NCBI GenBank assembly: GCA_009617715.1
Contig: VTFK01000498.1
Coordinates: 101,001 to 165,000 of the forward strand
Length of the DNA: 64,000 bases
Direction of reading: 5' to 3'
Origin: Plectrocnemia conspersa
Lineage: Eukaryota; Arthropoda; Insecta; Trichoptera; Polycentropodidae
Part shown: in pieces, positions 34,697 through 46,250 of the stretch
Position numbering within the stretch: the stretch's first letter is position 1
How the letters are laid out: each line of letters starts with the position of its first letter
Made by a program: the position numbers and the translations under genes
The notes under the pieces: generated by a model
What the model saw: only the letters and a program-made list of their open reading frames with translations
Database searches by the model: none
Told to the model about the DNA's origin: nothing

Positions 34697-35555
34697 TTGA
34701 ACACAAAAAGTTTGCGGAACACTGGTCTAGGGAACCAAATCAACCCCTGTTGGCAGAATCTACTCGTTCTCCCCCATTGGATCTTGCAGAATCCCAAACG
34801 ATCTTTACATTTCCTTCTCGATACGGGCGCAGAGATTTCTTTGATAAGCCCCGAATCAATCCAAGATTTTGAGTTGGACGCGGAGGATAAGGTGACCTTA
34901 ACCAGTATCACTAAGTCCAATGCCCCGCCTAAAACCTTGGGTTCTACCTCTCTTAAATTTTTACTTCCCGGAAAACTGGATATAAATCAAAAAGTATACG
35001 TAATTTCTAAATCCATGTCTAATTTGCCTTTAGATGGAATTCTTGGCAATGATTTCTTGTCACAAAACAGTGCAGTGTTAGATTTTAAAAATAACGTCCT
35101 AAACTTATACGGACTTAAGTATCCCCTTTTAGACCGTGGCAATGAAAACTTCTTAATATTAGAACCTCAATCTGAAACGTTAGTTTCAATCGACATTTTA
35201 AACCCTGAGATTAAAGTCGGAATAATTTCCGATCATCCCATAATTCCAGGCATATTCCTGTCCCGCGCTTTAACAAATGTAATTAATTCTAAAGCCCTAG
35301 CTACCATTTTGAATACTACGGAAGACCACGTAAGAGTTTTTCCCCTTTCCATAACTCTCGAACCCATTGTAGAAATTTGTGAAAATTCATCGCGAAATCA
35401 ATCGCATAATTCTAAGCGAGATGAAATTCTCGATGATCAGTTAGACCTATCTCATCTTAACGAGGAAGAGAAGCAATTAATCCTTACCCTATGTCATACT
35501 TATAATCATGTTTTTCATTTAAAAGGTGACGAGTTAACGCATACCAACTCAGTGT
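34697..35555 (+). pseudogene. Gypsy-like pol: protease and start of RT
   Basis: Open frame with retropepsin active site FLLDTGAEISLISPE (DTG 34820-34828), the flap region and GILGNDFLSQNSAVLDF, a linker, then HLNEEEKQLILTLCHTYNHV and FHLKGDELTHTN, where a Ty3/gypsy RT begins. At about 35555 it fuses to J2. The frame before fusion is intact, about 280 codons, so this part degenerated little. It cleaves the Gag-Pol polyprotein in a working element. Confidence 0.87.
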
Positions 35556-36405
35556 GCCATAACAACCAACATCTTCAACGCAGCTTTGCGTAATCGGTAC
35601 TAATCCCCCAGCTGGGAAATCTGCAATCGTAGTAATCTTCCCAAAGCCCAACAAAGACCCAAAATTTCCTCAAAACTATCGCCCCATCAGCCTACTATCC
35701 TCTATCAACAAACTGTTCGAGCGAGTGATCCACAGACGCCTCACCACACTGACACGCGAGCTGAAAGTACTTCCGGACGAACAGCACAGGTTCAGAGAAA
35801 ACCACAACACATTACACCAACTCTTGCGCGTAACCGACACCATAGCGAACAAATTCAACTACAACTCTTCCACAGTAGCCGTATTTTTTGATATATCCAA
35901 AGCCTTCGACAGGGTATGGCATGAAGGCCTCTTGTACAAACTCCACACACTTAACTTCCCTACTAGCATTATCCAATTGATAGCTTCATTCTTAGATAGC
36001 CGCACATTTCAAGTGCGCTTCGAGGGCTACCTCTCGGCACCCAGACAAATCAAAGCAGGAGTACCTCAAGGCTCCATAATCTCGCCGCTACTGTTCAATA
36101 TCTTCACGTCCGACGTCCCCAATCCATCCAACCGTCACACCATACTTGCACTCTACGCGGACGACACTGCGCTTTTAAGCTCGTCCAAATCTATTCCTCT
36201 TGCCATTTCGCGCGCTCGTAAAGAAATAGACAAATTAGAATTATGGTACGCCAAATGGCGCTTTAAAATCAATCCAGACAAAAGCCAAGGACTAATATTC
36301 ACAAAAAAAAGATATACAAACCCACCCAGCCTTAAAATTAGATACACCCCAATTCCTTGGTCAACCCAAGTCAAATACCTCGGCCTCACCCTAGACAAAA
36401 ATATC
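35556..36405 (+). pseudogene. J2 reverse transcriptase core
   Basis: One frame from about 35600: GKSAIVVIFPKPNKDPKF, NYRPISLLSSINKLFER, LKVLPDEQHRFRENHNTLHQ, FFDISKAFDRVWHEGLLYK (Asp), GVPQGSIISPLLFNIFTS, ALYADDTALLSSSKS (YADD), LWYAKWRFKINPDKSQ, YLGLTLDKN, where it stops matching at about 36402. Catalytic residues intact, both ends cut. Confidence 0.9.
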
Positions 36406-36661
36406 GGAGGTCATGCCGGTCAGAACCGTATGTATAATAATCAGTCTGGTGTGTGTGCTCATCGTGTGTGCATGTGTCTGTCGTGCAATTAGCCAAGATT
36501 GTGGTAACCAACCCCTTTGGAGGTGAAAACCGGCAGATATTTACAGGTTTGTAGCATAATTTAATAAATAATATAAATAGATAGATAAATATAATATATA
36601 AATAGTATAATATATAAATAGTAATAATAAAATGTAAATAGATTAGTAGTTACATAAAAAA
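36406..36661. other. Spacer, probably 5' UTR of the next element
   Basis: Starts with the dispersed repeat TCGGAGGTCATGCCGGTCAG (also near 18878), then a GT-rich stretch and AT-rich repeats (ATATAAATAG units). No gene. Confidence 0.4.
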
Positions 36662-37198
36662 ATGGCCGATAGTGGCGTGACTTTAGCAGGCTTACTTACG
36701 CCAGAAAATAGAATTAAGGAAGCTAACGAATTGAAAACAAAAATAAATGACTTATTATCTAATGGTAATATATTATCAAAAGAAAAAAAAAAATACTATA
36801 AATAATGCATTTGATATAATGTATAAGCATATAATAGATGTATTAAAAACTAATAGTGATGATGAAAGTAATAAAATTGAAAATAATTACTCAATAATGG
36901 AGATATTAAATGAAATAAGAAAAGACGTCAACAATATAAAAGATAACCTACATTTAAATACCAATAATATTAAAAAAAAAAAGGCAAGAGAAATATTTTT
37001 CGGAAGTAGTAAAAAAAAAAGCAAAGATATTGCAATAATAATACCAAAAAATATGCAAAATAAAGAGCAAACTAAAATAGTTTGCAAAAATTTAATAAAA
37101 CCGACTGAATTAGAAGTTGGAATTCAAAATGTAAGATCCATAAGCATAGGCGGTCTAATGATAACATGTAATAGTAAAGAAGAATCATATACTATATA
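36662..37198 (+). pseudogene. ORF1 (gag-like) of an AT-rich non-LTR retrotransposon
   Basis: ATG 36662: MADSGVTLAGLLTPENRIKE, a run of A's with a frameshift at about 36790, NNAFDIMYKHIIDVLKTNSD, coiled coil EILNEIRKDVNNIKDNLHLN, then IAIIIPKNMQNKEQTKIVCK and VGIQNVRSISIGGLMITCNS, the fold typical of non-LTR ORF1 proteins before their zinc knuckles. TAG at 37196-37198, where a J-type 5' UTR starts. Very A-rich codon use, like the RT remnant at 47675-48715, so perhaps the same family. Confidence 0.65.
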
Positions 37199-38355
37199 GT
37201 CTCGACCCGTCGAACTGAGTGGACGCCCAGCGCCTGCTTGCTCCCGGAACAGACCGATAATGTCGCCAGGCTCCAAATCGCTGCCACAGATGTCGACTTT
37301 GGAGGATTTCCAACAATTTGTAGAAAAACTCCAGTCGACAATTCTGTCGCAGCAGAACAAAATAGATCAACTGACCGCCAACATCACTTCGCTTCAGCAA
37401 CTGCCCAAATACGGCAGCCACAGAAAACGAAAAAAACTAATTACCACTTCAAACCGTTTTTCAGATCTCGAGGAAGAAGGATCCACCTCTTCTGGAATGG
37501 AAAAGGAAACACAGATAAAGACCGCCGCCCCTGCCATCGACACAACCTGCCAAACTGCCCAACGAAAGACTTCTGCCGCCCCTCCGACTCCACAAAATAC
37601 TCGGACCGCCCGCCCAAGCCAATCAACTCCAACACAGCAGCAATCCAGAAAAAAGCGCTAAGTATCACGCCAACACGATACCCACAAACTGCCACCAACA
37701 CAGACGATCCCGCTGATAATTATCGCCGAGCCAACCCCATACAAAAGGGTAGTCGATATAATTAAGAAAGTAATCTTGCTACCGTTCGAATCAAAACTCT
37801 CCAACAAAGGAACAAACATTCTGCTAAAATTATCCGACGATTTTCGCAAAGCCACCTCCGCCCTCAAAAAAAATGAAATTGCGTACTACACGTACACGCT
37901 TCCGGAGGACAAACTTCTAAAAGTTGTCCTCCGCGGAATCCCCGCCACAGTCGGCGCCGAGGAAGTCAAGGAAGCCCTAACAGGACAGGGCTTCTCAGTC
38001 TCCGAGGTCATTCGGATGACATCCAGAGACACGAAAAAACCACTTCTGTTGGTACTGGTCAAAATTTCCAAGAGTGATCAACAAAAGGCACTCTTTCAGA
38101 TCACGTCGCTCCTCCACCTAAAAATTACGGTGGAAAATCTAAACAGCTCATCTCAAAGCTACCCAATGCCACCGCTGCCAAAGTTTCGGCCACTCCGCAC
38201 TAAACTGCGCGATGGCATACGCCTGCATCAAGTGCGCCGGACCCCATCACACATTTAATTGCATCAAGGACGTCAAATCTGCCCCACAATGCATAAATTG
38301 CGGTGGTGCACACCCAGCCAGTTATTCACATTTCAGCCACAGATTCGAGACACGG
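37199..38355 (+). pseudogene. Jockey-type 5' UTR and ORF1 with three zinc knuckles
   Basis: 5' UTR 37199-37258 (CTCGACCCGTCGAACTGAGT, like J1). ORF1: MSPGSKSLPQMSTLEDFQQF, coiled coil STILSQQNKIDQLTANITSL, a Ser/Thr/Pro linker, stop at 37661; after a shift LPFESKLSNKGTNILLKLSD (37776), YTYTLPEDKLLKVVLRGIPA, FQITSLLHLKITVENLN. A one-base shift near 38163 then gives QCHRCQSFGHSALNC, CIKCAGPHHTFNC and CINCGGAHPASYSH, three CCHC-type knuckles. Probably family J2 or a close relative. No ORF2 follows. Confidence 0.8.
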
Positions 38356-38674
38356 CGGTTGCCCTTGACCTGCCAGGCTCACGAACACTGACGCGCCCGG
38401 ACAATCTCGGACGCGGTACGGACGCTCGCACCTGTCTACCTCGCTGCATCGAGAGATTCGTATTCGGATATTCGACAGATGGCCGAGGCCGGCCCATCCG
38501 CCTTCTTAAGATTCGCCATCTGCCGTCGCCTTAAGAATTCTATACTGTCACAAAAATTAAAATTCAAATATGTATAAATAAGCTCACACTGACCTGAACT
38601 ATATTGAAAATCTTATGAGCGTATGTATGGTGGGTCGATCGACTCATCACACTAAACGTGTTTTGAAAAGAAAA
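38356..38674. other. Unassigned, GC-richer then AT-rich
   Basis: No gene seen; possibly degraded element sequence before the R1 truncation point. Confidence 0.35.
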
Positions 38675-39543
38675 TACTTTACAACGAAGTGGTCCACTCT
38701 ATCCTACTCTATGGGGCCCCAGTGTGGGCGGACGCCATGAGAGTGGATAGGACGAGGCTCAGTCTGGCTAGAGTTCAACGAAGGAGTGCGCTGAGAGTCG
38801 CCTCGGCTTACAGGACAGTCTCGGAAGACGCCATCCTGGCCTTATCCGCAATTCCGCCCGTCGACCTGCTAGCCAAGGAGAGGCAGGCGATTTATAAAGG
38901 ACGAGCGACGAAGGAACGGGCCAGGGAGCTGACCATGCAGGAGTGGCAAAGTCGGTGGGACGCCTCCGTTAAGGGAAGATGGACGCATAGGCTCATCGGG
39001 GATCTGAAGGCTTGGAGCCAGAGGAAACACGGTGAGCTGAGCTACCATCTTTCCCAGGCGATCACCGGACACGGGTGCTTCGGTGCCTACCTCAACAAAA
39101 TAGGCAAAGAGGCAACCCGTGGGTGCCATCACTGCGAAAGTGACACCGACGACGCCGAACACACTCTGTTCAGCTGCTCAGCATGGGATGAGCAAAGGGC
39201 AATACTAAAATCTGCAATCGGGACGGAGGAACCCCTAACTCCCGAAAGCATGACGCCCTCCATGCTGAGCTGTCAGGCAGCATGGTCAGCTTGGGTAAAT
39301 TACGCAACAAAGGTAATAAAGATCAAAGAAGAAGATGAAAGACTCCGCCGAAGAGGCGGTAATCTACGTCAGTAAATAACAACTACTGATGCACAGCTGA
39401 TATCACGACGTAATGCCTAACGGCGGTTTCCGAGACGTTCGCAGTGAGTAAGTGGGGGGTAGGTTTTAGTCAGTAAGAATCTGACACTATCCTCCGGCAC
39501 CAAAACAGCCGGGGGATGTCTATGCAAGATTTCCTACCTCCGG

Positions 39544-39577
<34 letters not shown>
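38675..39577 (+). pseudogene. R1-clade retrotransposon 3' end with poly(A)
   Basis: Open frame to TAA 39373-39375: LYNEVVHSILLYGAPVWADA, VQRRSALRVASAYRTVSEDA, SAIPPVDLLAKERQAIY, LTMQEWQSRWDASVKGRWTH, GHGCFGAYLNKIGKEATRG and the CCHC-like CHHCESDTDDAEHTLFSC, the conserved C-terminal end of R1-clade ORF2. 3' UTR 39376-39543 and 34 A's at 39544-39577. The protein section is undamaged, so insertion is fairly recent. 5'-truncated, as expected for target-primed insertion. Confidence 0.88.
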
Positions 39578-39580
<3 letters not shown>

Positions 39581-39652
39581 CATACCTACATAGGATAGGT
39601 AAGTTCTTACCTACATAGGATAGGTAAGTTCTTACCTACATAGGATAGGTAA
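39578..39652 (+). repeat. Three tandem 25-bp units
   Basis: Units at 39578-39602, 39603-39627 and 39628-39652, identical but for one base (GTTCATACC against GTTCTTACC). The unit contains CCTACATAGGATAGGTAAG, and the last copy runs on in frame into the R1 copy on its right as Y-L-H-R-I-G-K-E-A-T. Confidence 0.95.
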
Positions 39653-40105
39653 GGAAGCAACACCAGAGTGTCACCATTGCGGCGCGACTGAAATTGACGA
39701 CGCTGCCCACACGATCTTTAGCTGTCCAGCATGGAGTGAGAAGAGGCGTGATCTGGAAGAAGCAATAGGTACACAAATATCGCCAGAGAACATGGTCCCC
39801 TCCATGCTGAGTGACAAAAAGGCGTGGTCAGCTTATCAATACTTTATATCGTGCATTATGACCGCCAAAGAGGAAGATGAGAGAAGCCGAAGAGCTATCC
39901 CCACTGAAGAACAAGGGCTTATTGAATAATGAAACAAAAGCCTAAATCTTGAAAGATAAGAGCAAAAAGAAAAAAGGCTTCAGAACAGTCGCCTTCCAGA
40001 AGTTAATGCGTAAAAGCAATATACCTGGAAGGTGGGAGTTTTAGTGGGTAAAAATCCCACACTACCAAAGGCTGAAAAATACGCCGGAGGTGCCTTTTGA
40101 AGGTT
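39653..40105 (+). pseudogene. R1-clade retrotransposon 3' end, second copy
   Basis: Reads KEATPECHHCGATEIDDAAH, TIFSCPAWSEKRRDLEEAIG, PENMVPSMLSDKKAWSAYQY and EEQGLIE to TAA near 39929; 3' UTR to about 40105. Same clade but another family than the one before it (about half of the residues match). No poly(A) tail is left at its right border, where a J2 piece begins. Confidence 0.8.
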
Positions 40106-40249
40106 TCTCCCCTCCCGTGGTCAATAGACCTCCACTCAATAAACGAAATGTCTTCCGACCACACCCCTGTCTTGGTCGATCCCTTGACGAACCCATTCGA
40201 TAGCTTCACATTTTCACAAGCTAGCTCCCCCGCACCACAAAATTCATTA
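40106..40249 (+). pseudogene. J2 endonuclease fragment
   Basis: LPWSIDLHSINEMSSDHTPV, LVDPLTNPFDSFTFSQASSP, very close to 22577-22690 (SSDHNPV, the end of the endonuclease domain). Confidence 0.8.
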
Positions 40250-40880
40250 GTAATTTTGGTATTCCTGATTCGATCCTGACAGATCAAGGAAAGGAGTTCA
40301 CTTCCAACCTTTTTAAAGAAGTAGCAAAACTTTTAAAAATTAAGCGGGTGCAAACCACTGCTTATCATCCAGAGACTAATGGAGCCCTCGAAAGGACGCA
40401 TAGTACAATGAAAGACTATTTAAAACATTTCCTGTCACCTGATCAATTTGATTGGGATGAGTGGCTACCTTTTGCTACGTTTAGCTACAATTTTACACCC
40501 CACACAGCTACTAAGTTTACCCCTTTCGAGTTAGTGTTTGGGCATCCCCCATCACTACCCATTTCAATAACTTCTACTTTTACATACACTTACAATAGTT
40601 ATGTAGAAAACCTCAAGTTAAAGTTAGTTAAATCCTTAGAGGTGGCTCGTTTAAGCACCATTCAAAATAAGGAGAAAGTTTGTACAACGTACAATAGAAA
40701 TAAAAAGTTACGTACTTTTAAACCTGGCGATTTTGTTTAATTAATTAATAGTTCCGGAAAACTAGGAACGGCAAGAAAACTTAATCCAACCTATAAATGT
40801 CCTTATGAGGTAATGGCTATTAATAGCTTAGTTAATATTTCTATTAAAGTAAGAAAGAAAATAATCCATGTACATACGAG
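40250..40880 (+). pseudogene. Gypsy-like integrase core and C-terminus
   Basis: NFGIPDSILTDQGKEFTSNL (second catalytic Asp), TTAYHPETNGALERTHSTM (Glu of DDE), WLPFATFSYNFTPHTATKF, FELVFGHPPSLP, then NRNKKLRTFKPGDFV and TAA at 40738-40740 where the copy at 8926 has TAT. It continues LINSSGKLGTARKLNP and KKIIHVHT to 40880. The zinc finger and first Asp are missing. Confidence 0.88.
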
Positions 40881-41640
40881 AATCTCCATAAATATAAAGA
40901 GTGCAGCCATGCTCTTTATCAGGAAGCGCAACACATGACCAGAACAGACCAAATCATCATGTTCGGCGGGGGATCCCATGGGTAAGCGAGACCCGCTACC
41001 TCGGACTAACCTTTGACTAGAAAGTGACATGGAAACCGCACATCAAACACGTCAGAGCGAAGGCATTAGGAGAAATGGCGGCGCTTCGTCCAATCATGGG
41101 CAGACGCAGCAGACTCAGCCTCAAAAACAAGATCCTCATCTACAAGACGATGATTCGCCCGGTCATGACCTACGCCGCCCCGGTGAGGGCCTATGCGCAC
41201 CCGAGCCATCTCAACAGACTGCAGGTTGCACAAAACAAGATTTTGCAGGAAGCCATGGATGCCCCGTGGTTTGTCAGGAACGTTGACGTCCGCAAGGACA
41301 CCAACACCAGGCTGAGCATGGAGTTCGTGGAGAGCTTTCCACCAAGTTCCATAAGACACTACCCTCTGTACCGAACGAGACCATACAGAGGTTGAGCAGC
41401 ACTGGCGACCCTTACAGAAATCCACACCCGATGGACATCCTGAAGTTCGAACCGCCGCACACCAGCTAAGTAACGATTCAAACATGACAAAACAAACATA
41501 CCTGACAATTTTTTTTTCATTTTAGGCAACACAGCTGACGACCATCAGCTGACACATATCGACTGACCAACACGGACAATCCCAACATTGACTCAGAGCA
41601 AAGCGCACTGCGCAGTCTCTCGGAACACACTAACTATGAC
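40881..41640 (+). pseudogene. J1-family ORF2 C-terminus and 3' UTR
   Basis: RISI…KSAAMLFIRKR with a shift and stop, then from 41024 TWKPHIKHVRAKALGEMAAL, GRRSRLSLKNKILIYKTMIR, MTYAAPVRAYAHPSHLNRLQ, EAMDAPWFVRNVDVRKDTN; a shift at about 41330, then NPHPMDILKFEPPHTS and TAA near 41469. 3' UTR to about 41640 ends ACTATGACTATGACA, a variant of the family tail. A sub-family diverged from copies 1-3. Confidence 0.83.
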
Positions 41641-42090
41641 TATGACAAAGAAGATAGAGAGCCTCTCCATGGAGGACAACTCTATCTGGAAGTTGGCAGT
41701 CTCTCCGAACCGAACGCACTGCAATTCCGCCTATAAAAAGGCTAGACGGCTCGACCGCCGTCTCGCCTGAAGAAAAAGTGGAGGTGTTCGCGGACGGACT
41801 GAGGGACCAGTTCACATCCACGGAAAACCACTGCGACCCAAACTTAAACGCTGAGCTGAACGAGGAAACGCAGAACACCCTACGAGTCAGCACAGACTAA
41901 CGACTGGAGCCCACTAACGTGACTAAAGTCTGCACCTACCTCAGCCGCACAAAGATAGGAAAAGCCTCGGGGCCCAATCAAGTATCAGCGAGGGCTCTCA
42001 AGTCTCTCCCGGACAAAGGCGTACTCGCTCTCATCTACATTATCAACAAAACACTAATGCCTCCACTTCACTCTCCGAAAGTTGTCCTAG
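41641..42090 (+). pseudogene. J1-family ORF2 fragment between endonuclease and RT
   Basis: KKIESLSMEDNSIWKLAVSP, then PEEKVEVFADGLRDQFTSTE and, from 41919, TKVCTYLSRTKIGKASGPNQ, SARALKSLPDKGVLALIYII, the start of RT (KASGPN corresponds to the KAPG motif). Sequence is lost at about 42090. This is the last clear element of the dense nest. Confidence 0.75.
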
Positions 42091-44031
42091 TGGAAGTTCG
42101 ACCGAAGTCAGTCAAGGTCGCCGTTTTTCGAATATCGTTCGCGTGCGCGCTTCCCGACATGGGGGACGTGCCGTCACCGCCCTATGTGCTGTCGCGTATT
42201 ATAACTACGTGCGTTTTAAACACAAAAAAAATTAAAGCCAAATGGAGAAAATGGTGGATGATTGCAATGCACCGGAATAGATCAATGTTAGTAAATAAGA
42301 CATTTTATGTTGAATCGAGGCTTCACTGTCACTAATAAATAATAAACAGGAAACGTTCAAGTGTGCAACTAATGAATAATTTCTATTATTTTTTAAGGAA
42401 AAGTATGGAAAGTCAATTTGCTGAATTGAGATTTTATATACAATATATAGCTTAGGTCTTTCTCTTTATGATACTTGTAAAATTGACTGCGGATTTTTGC
42501 GGTTTTTAACACATTGCATACCTTAAAAATGCATTATTCTTAAAAATGAGACGGGGCTTAGTCGCGAAAGTTACGACCTAAACCTTTTAAACCATTATAA
42601 CTTTTTAAATAGGTAACGTGTTAACGTTAAATTTAAAATAGTTTTGTAATGATTGTAATTTTTTAATAATATGGAAAAAAATCTAAGTCTGGCACGCCGG
42701 GTTGTTGCACAGAATTCCGACAATCCTATATAATTTTATGAAAATTTAGCATGTGACAATGATAATCGAAAGTTTGTGAAACAAAACAGTGAAGTAGTAA
42801 CAAAAAATATTTTTTGTTTATCGTAAAAACGAGACATCCAGTCGATTGACTGAAAACGTGCGATCCATGTCGGTTTTATTTTTTATTATTTCTATTGTAT
42901 TTTTATTATTTCTATTTCTTTTTATATATCATATTTCTAAACATAAAAAATATAAAATAAGTATTTCTTTAAAAATAAAGAAATAGTTTTTTGCTCTCCT
43001 GTAAAATTTGGTTTTATGGACATATCTACTTTTAAAAGCAAGTCTTCAATTGACTAAACATTTCTGCCAGTAAAAAGTTGCAGGTTCCACTCTGCTAGCC
43101 GCTGAAGATTTATGATATTTTCGGAGAATTTTTGTGTTCATATGCATGATAAATGATAACTTTGTAGTTGAGAATTTTGAATAACCCGCGAAAGATTTAA
43201 TAAATATCCAAATGAACCTTGGCATAAAAAAGTTCCCCGCCCCTCTTTTAGACGATCTATAAGAATTCATCGAAATAAACCGGAAAAATGTGGTAAATCC
43301 AAATCTGAGCCAAATATAGCTACCAATTATAATTAAACAATAGAAGGTGTCAATCAAATTGCCCAGCATTCGTTAATTAACCCGAATACAATTTTCATTT
43401 ATTCGAAATTAGTTTATGGAACTCATTCGTTCTTTAAAATTGGATGTAGACAACACAAACTTTTATTACCGAATGGAGCTGATCGAAAAAATTATTGAAA
43501 CATATCTAGCTACAATTGATTTTACACCCCATGGAAAATCACCGTCAGGTCTTCCATAAGATATGTTGCTTTTGGTATTGATCAAACAGAAAATTAGGTA
43601 TATTTTTTTAATTACCTTAAATTTTGCAATAATAAATTTATTATTACATATATAATCTTAAAAATTAAGACAAATTATCCTAATGCATTTTTTAAATTAT
43701 TGACAATTTCAAAACAATATGTGAATTTATAACTTATAATAAAAAGATGTGATTAATTTTAAACCTTTTGGAACAAGCATTTTCAAATTCATAGGATTTT
43801 TTAAATAATGTAACGAAACTTGTGTGTACCAACCGACATTAAAAGTTCGATGCTGCTTTCGATGTGGCAGCCTTTGATTTGACTGCTTCGTTGTATCTGC
43901 TTTCGATGTGGAATGGATTGCAAACATTCTGTTCCATTGTATTATTAGCTTTAAAAGCAACTCACTGAAAATAAGATAATGGGAGATTAGTAAATCGAAT
44001 TATCAATATGACGACCTAAAAATGTACTTAC
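42091..44031. other. AT-rich, gene-poor stretch
   Basis: A frame at 42110-42335 ends KAKWRKWWMIAMHRNRSM, faintly like the N-terminus of a PIF/Harbinger-type protein but not enough to call. About 42513-42660 is a diverged copy of 44840-45000 (ACATTGCATACC … AAATGAGACGG). No supported gene. Confidence 0.4.
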
Positions 44032-44157
44032 CGTCCAATTTACACCAAATGCTGTGAGTTTAGATGACATTGCTCGGCTTTGTGTCCTTTGTCTACTCAG
44101 TGGAACTTGGAGAAGATCTTTACAACTTTTTAACCAACAGAGTTCTTCTCTCGGTTT
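44032..44157 (-). other. Candidate internal exon, 126 nt
   Basis: On the minus strand, TTTCCAG precedes 44157 and GTAAGTACA follows 44032. Between them only one frame is open for all 42 codons (KPREELCWLKSCKDLLQVPL…FGVNWT). No family recognised. Could be an exon of an unknown transcript or chance. Confidence 0.3.
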
Positions 44158-45843
44158 CTGGAAATTAATTGTTAATATACTATTATAAAAAACATCCTTT
44201 TTTTCTAAAACTGCACTGCATGTTTTTGTCAGATTCATTAAATAAAATGTTTTGTGTCTGAATAAGCTTCTTGCTATTTAGCAATTAATTTATATTATAT
44301 CAAAAAAATGTTCAAATTCACAATGATTGAAACACATCGAACATATGTTAGATTTTTATTAATTACTTTAAATTTTATAGGATTTTTGAAATAATGTAAC
44401 ACTTGGGTGTACCAACCGAATCTGTTTTCGATGTGGCTGCTTTCGGTGTGACTGCTTCATTGTAGCTGCTTTCGATATGGAATGCATTCTACTGTATTAT
44501 TTTCATCGTCCGTTTTGTCCTTCGTCTACACTACATAGTAAAATAAAAAATATGTTACAAATAAATATACTATTGTAAAAAGATGTATTTTTTAATTTAG
44601 TATTAAAATAATATTCTTAATATATAAATTCAAAAGTAATCGTAAAAAAAAAAAAAATTTCCACCAAATGTTCTGAAGGCAAAAGTTGGTCAAGTATTTC
44701 ATTGAATGACGTGCATTTTTGAGGCCAAATTCAAGAAATAAAATCATGCCAAAACAATAAAGTGGGAACGCTCGGTAACGAATCTCGTTTGGAATATATT
44801 TTTTTTAATATTTCGATTCATAGTAATTCATTAAGGTTTGCATACCGGGCAACACATTGCATACCGGGCATTATTCCTAGAAATGGAGCCGTGCGGCAGG
44901 GATTATTTGCGAAAATTAGAATATAACTTTTTTAAAACAACCAAATCTGAAATTAGTACACGTTTTAACGTAAAATTTTAAAAACAGATTCATGAAGATT
45001 GTTTTTTGTATTCGCAATGATAAAATCAGTACATTAAACGTCAAACTGCGGACGTGTACCAGTAAAATAAATTATATTTTTGTTTAGAATAACCAAATAT
45101 ACATATTTTTGAATAAAAACAATACAGATGATAATAAAATACTGTTGTTTATAATAAAAACAAAAAATATCTAATTTTTGACCTTTACGATCATTTACAC
45201 ATTTTAAATGAAGGAGTTACGCGGAAATAAACGGTGTAAACGTTTAACAAAATGCAATATTTTATTATTTATGTATTATTTTATATTGTAAAGTATAATG
45301 AACAGTGATTCTAAAATTTTAAATGTTAATAATCACTGATTATTTTGTTAATTTGTTTTACCATATATAAAATCATATTTTATATTATCATTCAAAAATA
45401 AAATTTCAAAACATTGCCGACGGCGAAAAACTGTGTTGATCCTAATTTTTCAGATATCTTATCAGCAATGGCAATTTAAGTAATAAAAAAATACAACCTT
45501 TTTCTCCGAAATTTGCCTTTATTCTTTTTTGCAAATATCGCGGGTTTTGGAAATATCTAACACTACCATTCGATAAGCCTTGGATATTTCAGTTCTTTTC
45601 TGGCCGCGACGAGAAAACATTTGTAGATTATTATATAATTACATTTGATTTACTGTATAGTAAATCAAATGAATTTGATTTACTGTATACAATAAATGAA
45701 GGAGTACTAAATAAACGGTGTAAACCTAACAAAAAGAAATAATGCAAAAATATTTAAAAACAAATGAACGCAATTAAATGTTAAGAATCACTGATTATTT
45801 TGCTATTGTGCTTCGGCATGATAATACTAAGTTAACTTGTAAA
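44158..45843. other. AT-rich stretch with duplicated segments
   Basis: 44381-44480 is a diverged copy of 43790-43945, both holding several CTGCTTTCGATGTGG-like units. 45225-45250 and 45695-45720 share ATGAAGGAGT…AATAAACGGTGTAAAC. No gene seen. Confidence 0.45.
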
Positions 45844-46250
45844 CAGTGCTCAACGCGTGACAATCACTTTATTGAAAGCTTCTAATTGGTTGTTCACTTG
45901 AACGGATCCACCCCAAATTTGGAAAAAAGGGTAGTTTGGTTTGTTAAGGATAAGATTTGAATTTTATATGCATACGGTTGCCGAATTTTTGAAGTGTGTA
46001 TTCAGTCATTTTTATTAATGTAAACTAGAATTGATTCCTCAAATCGATTTTATTTGCTTTATTTCAATAAGTTGTTTATTTTTAGTATTTAAAATTAGAC
46101 TTATTTATAATCTTTGTCTTTAGTATTAGTTTTTACGCGTTTTCTAATTGTAAATGTTTTTAAAATTAATCAAGTGTTTTATTTATTAAAAAAAATCGTT
46201 TATTTTTTCTGATTCAGCCCTGTACTCAGCGATCACGTGAACCCCGCGTG
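45844..46250 (+). mobile_element. Internally deleted copy of the DDE (Tc1/mariner-like) element
   Basis: Its left part (GTGCTCAACGCGTGACAATCA…TTGGTTGTTCA) matches 60548-60605; its right part (…CTTTAGTATTAGTTT, TGATTCAGCCCTGT, TCAGCGATCACGTGAA) matches 62040-62185. The roughly 1.2 kb transposase region of the longer copy is missing. About 75-80% alike by eye. Confidence 0.65.

Noticed and set aside
42110..42335. Frame ending RKWWMIAMHRNRS, considered as a PIF/Harbinger protein
   Set aside because: The similarity is a few residues only and the start of the frame is J1/GC-rich junk.
43046..43369. 107-codon minus-strand frame
   Set aside because: Phe/Ile/Tyr-rich as random AT-rich DNA gives; no motif, splice or promoter support.
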